Below are positions 15,196 to 24,697 of a stretch of DNA of 64,000 nt, one piece after another (the first letter of the stretch is position 1; the number at the start of each line of letters is the position of its first letter). The stretch spans positions 124,001 to 188,000 of the forward strand of contig NZ_BJML01000004.1 of the NCBI RefSeq assembly GCF_006539145.1. The letters are read 5' to 3'. The notes under the pieces were generated by a model. That model was not told the origin of the DNA. It did no database searches and worked only from the letters and a program-made list of their open reading frames with translations. The position numbers and the translations under genes are program-made. The DNA is from Microbacterium testaceum (lineage in GTDB: Bacteria; Actinomycetota; Actinomycetes; Actinomycetales; Microbacteriaceae).

Positions 15196-15816
15196 GTGAC
15201 TGATCAAGAAGCCGTTCCGGCCAACGCTCCGGCAGCCCCCCGCCGTGTCGTCGTCGCGGAAGACGAGTCGCTCATCCGCCTCGACATCGTCGAGATCCTC
15301 CGCGACAACGGTTTCGACGTGGTGGGCGAGGCCGGTGACGGCGAGACTGCCGTTCAGCTCGCCACCGAGCTGCGCCCTGATCTGGTGATCATGGACGTCA
15401 AGATGCCGCAGCTCGACGGCATCAGCGCTGCCGAGAAGCTCAGCAAGAACCACATCGCTCCCGTCGTGCTGCTCACCGCGTTCAGCCAGAAAGAGCTCGT
15501 CGAGCGCGCCAGCGAAGCCGGCGCCCTGGCGTATGTCGTGAAACCCTTCACCCCGAACGACCTGCTTCCGGCGATCGAGATCGCCCTCGCGCGCTACGAA
15601 CAGATCATCACGCTCGAGGCCGAGGTCGCCGACATGGTCGAGCGCTTCGAGACCCGCAAGCTCGTCGACCGCGCCAAGGGCCTGCTCAACGAGAAGATGG
15701 GCCTGTCCGAGCCCGAGGCCTTCCGCTGGATCCAGAAGGCGTCGATGGATCGCCGCCTCACCATGCAGGACGTCGCGAAGGCGATCATCGAGCAGCTGGC
15801 CCCCAAGAAGGGCTGA
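15196..15816 (+). CDS. pdtaR: ANTAR-domain response regulator (PdtaR type)
   Basis: A 206-residue regulator. The receiver domain (about residues 17-135) has the acidic pocket E22/D23, phospho-acceptor D67 in LVIMDVKMP and switch residues in LLTAF and VVKPF. The C-terminal ANTAR domain (about residues 145-200) has the expected LVDRAKGLL and A-x-x-x-I-x-K pattern (EAFRWIQKAS). PdtaR binds RNA hairpins and antiterminates after phosphorylation by a partner kinase such as PdtaS. No kinase is encoded next to it. A long terminator follows the gene. Confidence 0.93.
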   Translation: MTDQEAVPANAPAAPRRVVVAEDESLIRLDIVEILRDNGFDVVGEAGDGETAVQLATELRPDLVIMDVKMPQLDGISAAEKLSKNHIAPVVLLTAFSQKELVERASEAGALAYVVKPFTPNDLLPAIEIALARYEQIITLEAEVADMVERFETRKLVDRAKGLLNEKMGLSEPEAFRWIQKASMDRRLTMQDVAKAIIEQLAPKKG

Positions 15817-15831
15817 GCGGGACTTCTCGTG

Positions 15832-15863
15832 AAATGGATGCCACTGCGGTGGCATCCATTTTT
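15832..15863 (+). terminator. Terminator after pdtaR
   Basis: A perfect 13-bp stem (AAATGGATGCCAC and its complement) with loop TGCG, ending in a short T run. The stem contains the GGATGCC/GGCATCC heptamer that is overrepresented in the chromosomal parts of this window. Confidence 0.88.
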
Positions 15864-15970
15864 CGTCTCTGTGCACCCGGTTGCGGTGCGATCGGGTGGC
15901 GCCGCACCTCGGCGGCCGCGGGCCATCGCGCGGCTCCGCGGGTTTGCCGAAGCCCGGGTCCCTCGGCGTG

Positions 15971-16405
15971 TCAGGAGCGCGAGGCGTCCTTGATCATGTT
16001 GGTGATGCGGATCGTCGAGCAGCGGCGGCCCTGTTCGTCGGACACGACGATCTCATGCACGGTCAGCGAACGGCCGAGGTGGATCGGCGTGCAGACGCCC
16101 GTCACGACGCCCGAGGTCGCGGAGCGCGTGTGCGTGGCATTGATGTCGATGCCCACGGCGAGCTTGCCCGACCCGGCGTAGAGGTTGGCCGCCATCGATC
16201 CGAGCGACTCGCCCAGGACGACGTAGGCACCGCCGTGCATCAGACCGACAGGCTGCGTGTTGCCCTCTACCGGCATGGTGGCCACGCTGCGCTCGACCGA
16301 GAACTCGACCCACTCGATGCCCATCTTCTCGGCCAGGGCGCCCATTCCGCGCTCCTTCGCCCAGTCGAGGCCGGAGGTCGTGTCGGGAGTCGTGGAGGTC
16401 ATCAT
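15971..16405 (-). CDS. PaaI-family hotdog thioesterase
   Basis: About 144 residues forming one hotdog-fold domain. It has the family motif GLMHGGAYVVLGESLGSMAA, in which His-Gly-Gly precedes the long helix, then GIDINATHTRSATSG. Such enzymes hydrolyse acyl- or aryl-CoA thioesters; the substrate cannot be told from sequence. Two adjacent ATG codons (16405 and 16402) are possible starts, with GAAGG just upstream. It is divergent from polA. Confidence 0.88.
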   Translation of the reverse strand: MMTSTTPDTTSGLDWAKERGMGALAEKMGIEWVEFSVERSVATMPVEGNTQPVGLMHGGAYVVLGESLGSMAANLYAGSGKLAVGIDINATHTRSATSGVVTGVCTPIHLGRSLTVHEIVVSDEQGRRCSTIRITNMIKDASRS

Positions 16406-16450
16406 CGCCTTCGATCGGGCCGGGGCCGGGGGAGTGTCCGTGGTTCTCGT

Positions 16451-16456
16451 TACGCT
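16451..16456 (+). promoter_or_regulatory. Candidate -10 box for leaderless polA transcript
   Basis: TACGCT ends six bases before the GTG at 16463. The GGAGG between them is too close to the start codon to work as a normal ribosome-binding site. Confidence 0.5.
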
Positions 16457-16462
16457 GGAGGG

Positions 16463-19099
16463 GTGACGGATGCCGAAAAGCCTACTCTCCTCGTCGTCGA
16501 CGGCCATTCGCTGGCGTACCGGGCGTTCTACGCCCTGCCGGTCGACAACTTCTCGACGAAGGACGGCCAGCACACCAACGGTATCTACGGGTTCCTGTCG
16601 ATGTTCGTGAACCTCGTGAAGGCCGAGAAGCCGACGCACCTCGCGGTCGCTTTCGACACGTCGCGACAGTCGTTCCGCACGCGCGAGTACGCCGAGTACA
16701 AGGCGAACCGCAGCGAGTCGCCGGCCGAGTTCAAGGGCCAGATCCCTCTTCTCCAGGATTGTCTGCGCGCCATGGGCGTGCCGGTGCTCGCGAAAGAGGA
16801 TTTCGAGGCCGACGACATCCTGGCGACTCTCGCCACGCAGGGCGAGCAGCAGGGCTTCGAGGTGCTGGTGTGCTCGGGCGACCGAGACACGATCCAGCTC
16901 GTCACCGACGACGTCACGCTGCTCTACCCGAACGTGCAGGGAGTCTCGCAGCTCAAGCGCTATGACACCGCCGCCGTCATCGAGAAGTACGGCCTTCCGC
17001 CCGCCCAGTACCCCGAGATCGCGGCCCTCGTCGGCGAGACCAGCGACAACCTGCCGGGCGTGCCCAAGGTGGGAGAGAAGACCGCCGTCAAATGGCTGAC
17101 GCAGTGGGGCTCGCTCGACGCCCTTCTCGAGAACGCCGACAAGATCACCGGCGTCGTGGGCGGTAACCTGCGCGAGCACATCGACGGTGTGCGCCGCAAC
17201 CGCGCGCTCAACCGCTTGCTGCGCGACGTCGAGCTGCCGGTCGGCCCCGGCGACCTCAAGATGCACCCGCTCGATGCACAGGCTGTGCGCGACATCTTCG
17301 CGCGTCTCGAGTTCCGCACCCTGCTGCCTCGCGTATTCGACGCTCTCGGCGCAGATGCGGGCATCGTCGAAGAACAGCGCCCCACCGCCACGGCCCCGAC
17401 ACCGTCGCAGCTCGACGCAGCAGCTCTCGCGGCGTGGGCCGCCGATGCGACCGGCGAGATCGGGGTCACCGTCACGCTGGCCGGTGGCGTGCCCACCGCG
17501 GTCGGACTCGCCTCGGCCGACGCCGCGGTCGAGGCCGAGTGGACGCCGGCCGTGCACGACGCGCTGGCAGGGTGGCTGGCATCCGACGCCCCCAAGGTCT
17601 TCGCCGACGCCAAGCCCCAGATCAAGGCTCTCGCGCGCGAGGGTATAACCGTGGGCGGTGTGGCGTTCGACGTGATCCTCGCCGGGTGGCTCGTGCGCCC
17701 GAGCTTCCCCGACAAGACGCTGGGCGACCTCGTCGAGCGCATGCTCGACGAGAAGCTGCCGGTGGCCGACCCGACTCAGTTGGTACCCGAGACCGAGGGC
17801 GCGACCCCGAGCCAGCTGTCGTGGTTCACCCGCCGCGTCGCCGAGGCGCAGCGCGCCGACATGCCCGAGACGGTCGCGAGCGTGCTCGACGACATCGAAC
17901 TGCCCACCCTCACGGCCCTCGCCGACATGGAGCTCGCCGGCGTCGCCGTCTCGCACGAGAAGCTCGCGGGCTTCTCGGCCGAGCTCGGGGCGCGCGCCGA
18001 CGCGCTCGCACGCGATGCGTACGCCGCCATCGGCCACGAGGTCAACCTGGGCTCGCCCAAGCAGCTGCAAGAGGTGCTGTTCGATGAGCTGCAGCTCCCG
18101 AAGACGCGCAAGACCAAGAGCGGGTACACGACGGATGCCGCCGCCCTCGCCGACCTGCAAGAGAGCGCAGCCCACCCCTTCCTCGATCTCCTGCTGCGCC
18201 ACCGCGAGGCGACGAAGCTGAAGCAGATCATCGACGCCCTCGACACCGCGACGGGCGCCGACGGCCGCATTCACACGACATACGTGCAGACCGGCAGCCA
18301 GACCGGGCGCCTCTCCAGTACCGACCCGAACCTGCAGAACATTCCGATCCGCACCGAGGAGAGCCGTCGCATCCGCGCGGCATTCGAGGTCGGCGAGGGC
18401 TACGAGACGCTGCTCACCGCCGACTACTCGCAGATCGAGATGCGCATCATGGCGCACCTGTCGGGGGACCCGGGGCTTATCGAGGCCTTCAACTCGGGCG
18501 AAGACCTGCACCGCTTCGTGGGGGCGCGTGTCTTCGGCGTCGAGCCGGCCGACGTCACACCGGCCATGCGCACGAAGGTCAAGGCGATGTCCTACGGACT
18601 GGTCTACGGTCTGTCGGCGTTCGGCCTCTCGAAGCAGCTGCGCATCGAGCAGTCCGAGGCCAAGAAGCTCATGCTCGAGTACTTCGCCCGGTTCGGCGCC
18701 GTGCGCGACTATCTGCGCGGATCGGTCGAGCAGGCTCGTCAAGACGGCTACACCGAGACGATCTTCGGCCGGCGCCGGCCGTTCCCCGACCTCACGAGCA
18801 TGAACCGCGTGCTGCGCGAGAACGCCGAGCGCGCAGCTCTCAACGCCCCCATCCAGGGCAGCGCCGCCGACATCATGAAGGTCGCGCTTTTCCGCATCCG
18901 CAACGAACTCGCGTCCGCGGGCCTGCGTTCGCGCGTGCTGCTGCAGATCCACGACGAACTCGTCGTCGAGGTGGCGGCGGGGGAGTGGGATGCCGTCGAG
19001 CAGATCGTGCGCGCGCGCATGGCCGACGCCGCCGACCTGTCGGTTCCGCTCGACGTGCAGATCGGGCGCGGAGGCGACTGGGACGAGGCGGGACACTAA
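16463..19099 (+). CDS. polA: DNA polymerase I
   Basis: An 878-residue repair and Okazaki-fragment polymerase. The N-terminal 5'-3' exonuclease domain (about residues 1-300) has VVDGHSLAYRAFYA, EADDILATLA and SGDRDTIQLV. The middle 3'-5' exonuclease region (about 320-480) lacks the DxE metal ligands, as in mycobacterial Pol I, so proofreading is probably absent. The polymerase domain has motif A ADYSQIEMR with D654, motif B with RRAINAPIQGSAADI-like sequence, and motif C HDELVVEV. The GTG start is supported by the leaderless promoter. Confidence 0.97.
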   Translation: MTDAEKPTLLVVDGHSLAYRAFYALPVDNFSTKDGQHTNGIYGFLSMFVNLVKAEKPTHLAVAFDTSRQSFRTREYAEYKANRSESPAEFKGQIPLLQDCLRAMGVPVLAKEDFEADDILATLATQGEQQGFEVLVCSGDRDTIQLVTDDVTLLYPNVQGVSQLKRYDTAAVIEKYGLPPAQYPEIAALVGETSDNLPGVPKVGEKTAVKWLTQWGSLDALLENADKITGVVGGNLREHIDGVRRNRALNRLLRDVELPVGPGDLKMHPLDAQAVRDIFARLEFRTLLPRVFDALGADAGIVEEQRPTATAPTPSQLDAAALAAWAADATGEIGVTVTLAGGVPTAVGLASADAAVEAEWTPAVHDALAGWLASDAPKVFADAKPQIKALAREGITVGGVAFDVILAGWLVRPSFPDKTLGDLVERMLDEKLPVADPTQLVPETEGATPSQLSWFTRRVAEAQRADMPETVASVLDDIELPTLTALADMELAGVAVSHEKLAGFSAELGARADALARDAYAAIGHEVNLGSPKQLQEVLFDELQLPKTRKTKSGYTTDAAALADLQESAAHPFLDLLLRHREATKLKQIIDALDTATGADGRIHTTYVQTGSQTGRLSSTDPNLQNIPIRTEESRRIRAAFEVGEGYETLLTADYSQIEMRIMAHLSGDPGLIEAFNSGEDLHRFVGARVFGVEPADVTPAMRTKVKAMSYGLVYGLSAFGLSKQLRIEQSEAKKLMLEYFARFGAVRDYLRGSVEQARQDGYTETIFGRRRPFPDLTSMNRVLRENAERAALNAPIQGSAADIMKVALFRIRNELASAGLRSRVLLQIHDELVVEVAAGEWDAVEQIVRARMADAADLSVPLDVQIGRGGDWDEAGH

Positions 19100-19313
19100 G
19101 CGCCGATCCGTTCGCCGCCACGGTCGACGGGGTGTCGCCCGAGGCCGCGAACGTGCCGCGCGCAACGCCCCGGGCCCACGTGCCGAGGGAGGAAAATCCG
19201 GAAGGTGAGGACCCGCACGAGCCTCGGGCTCCTCCGCTGCCGAGCTCTCCCCCCGTGAGCCCCCTCTGAACCGCTTCAGGCCAGCGATGCGTGCGCGCGG
19301 GTCGCGGCTTCCC

Positions 19314-19319
19314 TAGGCT
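19314..19319 (+). promoter_or_regulatory. Candidate -10 box for leaderless DUF885 gene transcript
   Basis: TAGGCT ends six bases before the ATG at 19326. GGAGG directly touches the ATG, so it is unlikely to act as a ribosome-binding site. The rest of the gap 19100-19313 shows no gene. Confidence 0.5.
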
Positions 19320-19325
19320 CGGAGG

Positions 19326-21002
19326 ATGACTGACGCACAACGCACCCCCACGCCGATCGACACGATCGCGGACGCGTGGGTCGACACCCTGGCCGAGCGA
19401 GAGCCGACGCTCGCGACCTACATCGGGCGTTTCGAGCACAACGGACGCTTCGGCGACTACAGCCCCGAGGGTGCCGAGGCCCTCATCGCCGACGCCCGCG
19501 CGGCGAGGACGGCTCTCGACGGCGCCGACACGGTCGACGCGATCGACACCGTCACCAAGATGGACCTGGTCCGGGAGCTCGACCTGATGATCGAGCAGCA
19601 CGAGGCGAAGACGCATCTGCGCGACCTGAACGTCATCGCGTCTCCCGCGCAGGACATCCGCTCGACCTTCGACCTCATGCCGACGGCGACCGCCGACGAC
19701 TGGTCGACCATCTCGGCGCGACTGAAGGACCTGCCCCGTGCCATCGACGGCTATATCTCGACCCTCCGTCGAGGCATCAGCGAGGGCGTCGTTCCCGCCC
19801 GCCGCCAGGTGACGGAGGTCGTCACGCAGATCGCCCGCTACACCTCGGACACGGGGTTCTTCGCCGAGTTCGTGAGCGAGGCTGCTCCCGACGAGGGTCA
19901 GCTGCCGGCATCCCTCGCTCGTGACCTCTCCACCAACGCCAACGCCGCGCGGGTCGCGTACGACTCGCTCGCGTCGTTCCTGTCGTCGGAGCTCGCTCCC
20001 GCTGCCGGTGAGTCCGACGCGGTCGGCCGCGAGCTGTACGCGTTGCACTCGCGCCATTTCCTCGGTGCCGAGATCGACCTCGACGAGACGTACGAGTGGG
20101 GCGTCGAAGAACTCGCGCGCATGGTCGCCGAACAGGAGGCCATCGCGAACGAGATCCTTCCGGGCGCGAGCGTCGAGGAAGCGGTCGCGTTCCTCGAGAA
20201 GGACGAGTCGCGCAAGCTCCGCGGGACGAAGGCCCTGCAGGAGTGGATGCAGCGCACGAGCGACAGGGCCGTCGAAGAACTCGGCCGCACGCACTTCGAC
20301 ATCGCCGCCCCCATCCGAAATCTCGAGTGCATGATCGCTCCCACGAACGAGGGCGGTATCTACTACACCGGTCCGACCGACGACTTCTCGCGGCCGGGGC
20401 GCATGTGGTGGTCGGTGCCCGAGGGTGTCGACACGTTCGACACCTGGCGTGAACTGACGACGGTGTACCACGAGGGCGTTCCGGGCCACCACCTGCAGAT
20501 CGCACAGGCCGTGTACAACCGCGCCCAGCTCAACTCGTGGCGGCGTCTGCTCGCGGGCACGAGCGGCCACGCCGAGGGCTGGGCGCTGTACGCCGAGCGC
20601 CTCATGGAGCAGCTGGGCTACCTCGACGACCCCGCCGACCGCCTCGGCATGCTCGACGGTCAGCGCATGCGCGCCGCCCGCGTGGTGCTCGATATCGGCG
20701 TGCACCTGCAGAAGCCGCGCCTGGACGGCACCGGCGTGTGGGACCACGACTACGCGCTGGCGTTCATGCTGAAGAACGTCAACATGAGCGAGGAGTTCGT
20801 GCGCTTCGAGGTGAACCGCTACCTCGGTTGGCCCGGACAGGCGCCGTCGTACAAGGTCGGTCAGCGCATCTGGGAGCAGGTGCGCGACGAAGAGCAGGAG
20901 CGCCGCGGTGCCGACTTCTCGATGAAGCAGTTCCACACGCGTGCGCTCGACATCGGCGGCGTGGGTCTCGACACCCTTCGCGCAGCCCTGGCATCCGCCT
21001 GA
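19326..21002 (+). CDS. DUF885 family putative metallopeptidase
   Basis: A 558-residue soluble protein without a signal peptide. The DUF885 zinc-type motif HEGVPGHH lies at residues 382-389, followed by GHAEGWALYAERLM, which supplies the third ligand. The N-terminal half is helical with many acidic residues. The fold is related to M3/M32-type peptidases; substrate unknown. It stands alone with its own leaderless-type promoter and a terminator-like hairpin after the stop. Confidence 0.9.
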   Translation: MTDAQRTPTPIDTIADAWVDTLAEREPTLATYIGRFEHNGRFGDYSPEGAEALIADARAARTALDGADTVDAIDTVTKMDLVRELDLMIEQHEAKTHLRDLNVIASPAQDIRSTFDLMPTATADDWSTISARLKDLPRAIDGYISTLRRGISEGVVPARRQVTEVVTQIARYTSDTGFFAEFVSEAAPDEGQLPASLARDLSTNANAARVAYDSLASFLSSELAPAAGESDAVGRELYALHSRHFLGAEIDLDETYEWGVEELARMVAEQEAIANEILPGASVEEAVAFLEKDESRKLRGTKALQEWMQRTSDRAVEELGRTHFDIAAPIRNLECMIAPTNEGGIYYTGPTDDFSRPGRMWWSVPEGVDTFDTWRELTTVYHEGVPGHHLQIAQAVYNRAQLNSWRRLLAGTSGHAEGWALYAERLMEQLGYLDDPADRLGMLDGQRMRAARVVLDIGVHLQKPRLDGTGVWDHDYALAFMLKNVNMSEEFVRFEVNRYLGWPGQAPSYKVGQRIWEQVRDEEQERRGADFSMKQFHTRALDIGGVGLDTLRAALASA

Positions 21003-21008
21003 TCTCCC

Positions 21009-21039
21009 CGAGGGGCGTCCGCTGAACGGGCGCCCCTCG
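21009..21039 (+). terminator. Hairpin after the DUF885 gene
   Basis: CGAGGGGCG pairs with CGCCCCTCG over 9 bp, with an inner CCG/CGG extending the stem. It starts seven bases after the stop codon. The T run is absent, as is common in high-G+C genomes. Confidence 0.5.
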
Positions 21040-21100
21040 ACGATGCGGGGAATACTCCGCCGTCGCGTAAAGTTCATTCATCCGAATGCAAGGAGATCCC

Positions 21101-22171
21101 ATGGACGCCCGTCCCCTCGAGCTCGGCCTCGACACCTTCGGAGACATCTCGCGCGCGCCCGACGGGTCGCTGCTGTCCGATGCGCAGACCATCCGCAACG
21201 TCGTCGACCAGGCGGTCCTCGCCGACGAAGTCGGCCTGTCGTTCTTCGGGGTGGGCGAGCATCATCGCAAGGACTTCGCGGTCACCAGCCCCGAGATCGT
21301 CCTGGCCGCCGCCGCCGCGCGCACGAAAGACATCCACCTCGGAACCGCGGTGACCGTCCTCTCGAGCGACGACCCGGTGCGGGTGTACGAGCGTTTCGCG
21401 ACGCTGGATGCCATCTCGAACGGACGTGCCGAGGTCATCCTCGGCCGCGGCTCCTTCATCGAGTCGTTTCCCCTCTTCGGCTACGACCTCGCCGACTACG
21501 AGCAGCTGTTCGAGGAGAAGCTCGAGCTGTTCTCGCACCTACTGACCGAGAAGCCCGTCACCTGGTCGGGCCGCACGCGCGCCGCGCTGCAGGATGCCGA
21601 TGTCTACCCGAAGACCGAGAAGGGCCTGACCGCCTGGGTCGGCGTCGGCGGCTCTCCCGAGTCGGTCGTCCGGACGGCTCGCTACGGCTACGGTCTCGTG
21701 CTCGCGATCATCGGCGGCTCGGCGGCCCGATTCCGCCCCTACGCCGACCTGTACCGACGTTCGCTGGCCGAGCTCGGCAAGCCGCAGATGCCGATCTCGG
21801 TGCACTCTCCCGGCCACGTCGCCGAGACCGACGAGCAGGCGTGGGACGAGGCTTTCGAAGGCGTCGCCGAACTCAACAACACCATCGGCCGCGAGCGGGG
21901 CTGGCCCGAGTACAACCGCATGCGCTTCCAGCACGACGTCGGACCCGAGGGGTCGATGTACGTCGGGTCGCCCGAGACCGTCGCTCGCAAGATCGCCGCG
22001 ACCGTCCGCGCGCTCGGCAACTCCCGCTTCCAGATGAAGATCGCGAGCGGGTCGATCTCGCACGACCGGCTCCTGTCGAGCATCGAGCTGTACGGCACGA
22101 AGGTGCGTCCCCTCGTCGAGGAGATGCTCGCCGACACCCCGGCGTCGGTCGACGCTCCCGGCATCCGGTGA
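21101..22171 (+). CDS. LLM class flavin-dependent oxidoreductase
   Basis: A 356-residue luciferase-like monooxygenase fold. Typical pieces are LGLDTFGD at the N-terminus, FFGVGEHHRKDFAV, LGTAVTVLSSDDPVRVYERFATLD and NGRAEVILGRGSF, followed by YGYGLVLAIIGG. It would use FMN or F420; the substrate is unknown. The start at 21101 is set by AAGGAG at 21090-21095, and a TAAAGT box at 21068-21073 could be the promoter. The stop overlaps the transporter start (GTGA), so the two may share a pathway. Confidence 0.9.
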   Translation: MDARPLELGLDTFGDISRAPDGSLLSDAQTIRNVVDQAVLADEVGLSFFGVGEHHRKDFAVTSPEIVLAAAAARTKDIHLGTAVTVLSSDDPVRVYERFATLDAISNGRAEVILGRGSFIESFPLFGYDLADYEQLFEEKLELFSHLLTEKPVTWSGRTRAALQDADVYPKTEKGLTAWVGVGGSPESVVRTARYGYGLVLAIIGGSAARFRPYADLYRRSLAELGKPQMPISVHSPGHVAETDEQAWDEAFEGVAELNNTIGRERGWPEYNRMRFQHDVGPEGSMYVGSPETVARKIAATVRALGNSRFQMKIASGSISHDRLLSSIELYGTKVRPLVEEMLADTPASVDAPGIR

Positions 22172-23502
22172 CCACGACGACCGACACCATCCGGGTGTCC
22201 GAACGCCTCGACGCGCTGCCGTTCACCCGTCGTCACGGCCGGATCCTGGGCGGGTCGGGTCTGGGCTGGGCCCTGGATGCCATGGACGTGGGGCTCATCT
22301 CGTTCGTCATCGCGGCCCTCAGCGTGCAGTGGCAACTGGCGCCGACGCAGGCGTCGTGGATCGCGTCGGCGGGCTTCGCCGGCATGGCGATCGGGGCGAG
22401 CGTCGGCGGACTGTTGGCCGACCGGTTCGGTCGGCGTCACGTCTTCGCCCTGACTCTGCTGGTGTACGGCGTGGCCACCGGGGCGAGTGCGCTGGTGGGC
22501 GGTCTGGCCGCGCTGCTCGTGCTCCGCTTCGTGGTCGGTCTCGGCCTCGGGGCCGAACTTCCGGTGGCTTCGACCTACGTCAGCGAGTTCGCACCCGCCC
22601 GCATGCGGGGTCGGCTCATCGTCTTCCTCGAGGCGTTCTGGGCCGTCGGGTGGACCGCCGCCGCCCTCATCGGCTATCTCGTCGTGCCGTCGTCCGCCGA
22701 TGGCTGGCGCTGGGCATTCGCGCTCGGCGCGATCCCCGCGGTGTACGCGCTCATCGTGCGGTGGGGTCTGCCCGAGTCGCCGCGCTGGCTGGCTTCTCGC
22801 GGACGCAATTCCGAGGCGATCGTCATCGTGCGGGATCTCGAGGCCGCGGCCGGTCGGATCGCCCTCGAGGCGTCGACCGAGGGAGTCCCGGCATCCGCTC
22901 CCGCCCCCCGTCCCCGCGTGAGGGCCCTCTGGTCCCCGGCGCTGCGGGCGCGCACGGCGGCGCTGTGGGTGCTGTGGTTCTGCGTGAACTTCTCGTACTA
23001 CGGGGCGTTCATCTGGATCCCGACCATCCTCGTCGCCCAGGGGTACGACCTCGTGCGTTCGTTCGGCTTCACCCTCGTCATCACGCTGGCGCAGCTGCCC
23101 GGCTATGCCGTCGCCGCCTGGCTCATCGAAGTCTGGGGGCGGCGCGCGACGCTGGCGGCCTTCCTCGCCGGTTCCGCGGTGGCCGCGGTGCTCTTCGGTA
23201 CGGCAACCGGTGAAGTAGCGGTGATCGCCGCGGGTATGGCGCTGTCGTTCTTCAACCTCGGCGCATGGGGAGCTCTGTACGCCGCGACGCCCGAGACGTA
23301 CCCGACGCCGCTGCGGGCGACCGGATCCGGCTGGGCCGCGGGCGTCGGACGCATCGCGTCGATCCTCGCCCCTCTCGCCGTGCCGCCTCTGCTCGGCGTC
23401 GGGGGAGCGCCGCTGCTGTTCGTCGTGTTCGCCGCGTTCTTCGCCGTGGCCGTGGTCGCGGCGCTGTTCCTGCGGGAGCAGCGCGGGCGGGCACTGGCGT
23501 AA
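22168..23502 (+). CDS. MFS transporter (sugar/organic acid porter type)
   Basis: A 444-residue protein with about 12 membrane segments. The cytoplasmic loop between segments 2 and 3 has the MFS signature GGLLADRFGRRH, and the second half repeats it as VWGRRA. FAPARMRGR and GLPESPRWLASRGR match the sugar-porter/aromatic-acid-symporter branch. A linker at about residues 240-250 is Pro/Ala rich. The GTG start is inside the stop codon of the LLM oxidoreductase, so it may import or export that enzyme's substrate; this is inference. Confidence 0.92.
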   Translation: MTTTTDTIRVSERLDALPFTRRHGRILGGSGLGWALDAMDVGLISFVIAALSVQWQLAPTQASWIASAGFAGMAIGASVGGLLADRFGRRHVFALTLLVYGVATGASALVGGLAALLVLRFVVGLGLGAELPVASTYVSEFAPARMRGRLIVFLEAFWAVGWTAAALIGYLVVPSSADGWRWAFALGAIPAVYALIVRWGLPESPRWLASRGRNSEAIVIVRDLEAAAGRIALEASTEGVPASAPAPRPRVRALWSPALRARTAALWVLWFCVNFSYYGAFIWIPTILVAQGYDLVRSFGFTLVITLAQLPGYAVAAWLIEVWGRRATLAAFLAGSAVAAVLFGTATGEVAVIAAGMALSFFNLGAWGALYAATPETYPTPLRATGSGWAAGVGRIASILAPLAVPPLLGVGGAPLLFVVFAAFFAVAVVAALFLREQRGRALA

Positions 23503-23700
23503 CGCCTCCCGTGGCGCCTCAGGCGTCTGCGCCGGGATCCGTCGTTCAGGGCGGGAGAGTTTCGCCCCGAACGAGGGAATGCGTCCTGCACCCCGCGATG
23601 TCGGTGCCCTCGCACCACCTTTGACAGCAGCGCGCGGGCCGCCCCGCGCCGCGAGCCGAACCCGGGACTCACCGCGACCGGCTCCCACCGCGCTCCGGCG

Positions 23701-23706
23701 TAGGCT
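23701..23706 (+). promoter_or_regulatory. Candidate -10 box for leaderless SGNH hydrolase transcript
   Basis: TAGGCT ends six bases before the ATG at 23713 and no ribosome-binding site is present. Confidence 0.5.
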
Positions 23707-23712
23707 CGAGCC

Positions 23713-24477
23713 ATGGCATCCGTCCGCTACGTCGCGATCGGCGACTCGTTCACCGAAGGCGTCGGCGACGAATTGCCCGACGGAACCGTCCGGGGGTGGG
23801 CCGACCTGGCCGCGCAGGGATGGGCGGATGCCGCGGGCGAGCCGATCGAGTACGCGAACCTCGCGATCCGCGGCAGGCTGATCGAGCCGATCGTCGCGCA
23901 GCAGCTCGAGCCGGCGCTGGCCTTGAAGCCGACGCACCTGTCGTTCAACGGCGGCGGCAACGACATGCTGCGCCCGCGGACCGGCATCGACCGGATCGTC
24001 GACCTCTTCGACCACGTCGTGCGCCGCTGCGATGAAGAGGGCGTGCAGCTCATCGTGCTCTCGGGCGCGAACCCCACGGCGGGACTTCCGCTCGGCAAGG
24101 TCATCGAAGCCCGCGGGGATCGCCTCTCGCACGCCGTCGAGAAGCGTCTCGAGGCCCGACCTGACGTGATCACGGCCTACAACTGGTTCGACCGCGACCT
24201 GGCCGGCGGCGAGTTCTGGTCGGTCGACCGTCTCCATATGAACGCCCGCGGCCACCACCGGGTCGCGGCCCGCGTGATCGAGTCGGTCGGCCTCACCCCG
24301 CCCGCGGAGTGGTGGCACCTGCAAGAGATTCCCGAGACGCAGCGGCTGAAGGGCTCGGCGTACTACCGCGAGCACGTGGCCCCGTGGGTGCGCCGCCGCC
24401 TCACCGGCACCTCCTCCGGCGACGGCCGCCAGGCGAAGTTCGGCGGCGGGTGGGTGGAGCTCATGCCGCGCGGCTGA
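23713..24477 (+). CDS. SGNH/GDSL hydrolase family protein
   Basis: A 254-residue esterase-like enzyme without a signal peptide. Block I is GDSFTEG with nucleophile S12, block III is FNGGGND, and block V is DRLH with D172 and H175 completing the triad. The last 60 residues (WWHLQEIPETQRL, WVRRRL) are common in the actinobacterial branch. Substrate unknown; esters or acyl groups are likely. No operon partner. Confidence 0.92.
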   Translation: MASVRYVAIGDSFTEGVGDELPDGTVRGWADLAAQGWADAAGEPIEYANLAIRGRLIEPIVAQQLEPALALKPTHLSFNGGGNDMLRPRTGIDRIVDLFDHVVRRCDEEGVQLIVLSGANPTAGLPLGKVIEARGDRLSHAVEKRLEARPDVITAYNWFDRDLAGGEFWSVDRLHMNARGHHRVAARVIESVGLTPPAEWWHLQEIPETQRLKGSAYYREHVAPWVRRRLTGTSSGDGRQAKFGGGWVELMPRG

Positions 24478-24697
24478 GTCACCTCGTGCCCAGAACGCCG
24501 GGTCTTGGCATCCGCTCATTCCCCTCACCTGCCGAGCGGCAACAACCCGTCGATGCTCACCGTGAGGCGCACGACGCCGTTGTCACGACGATCTGAGGCA
24601 CCCGTCGTTTCGTCACCTCCACGCGATCACCCTGGCATCGTCCTCCGGACAACCCCCGCACACCGCACACATGGGATCCGAGGCGCATGATGAAACC

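Noticed and set aside
18985..19269. Open frame after polA
   Set aside because: It starts inside polA in another frame and has a Pro/Arg-rich translation typical of off-frame high-G+C sequence. No start signal or family features.
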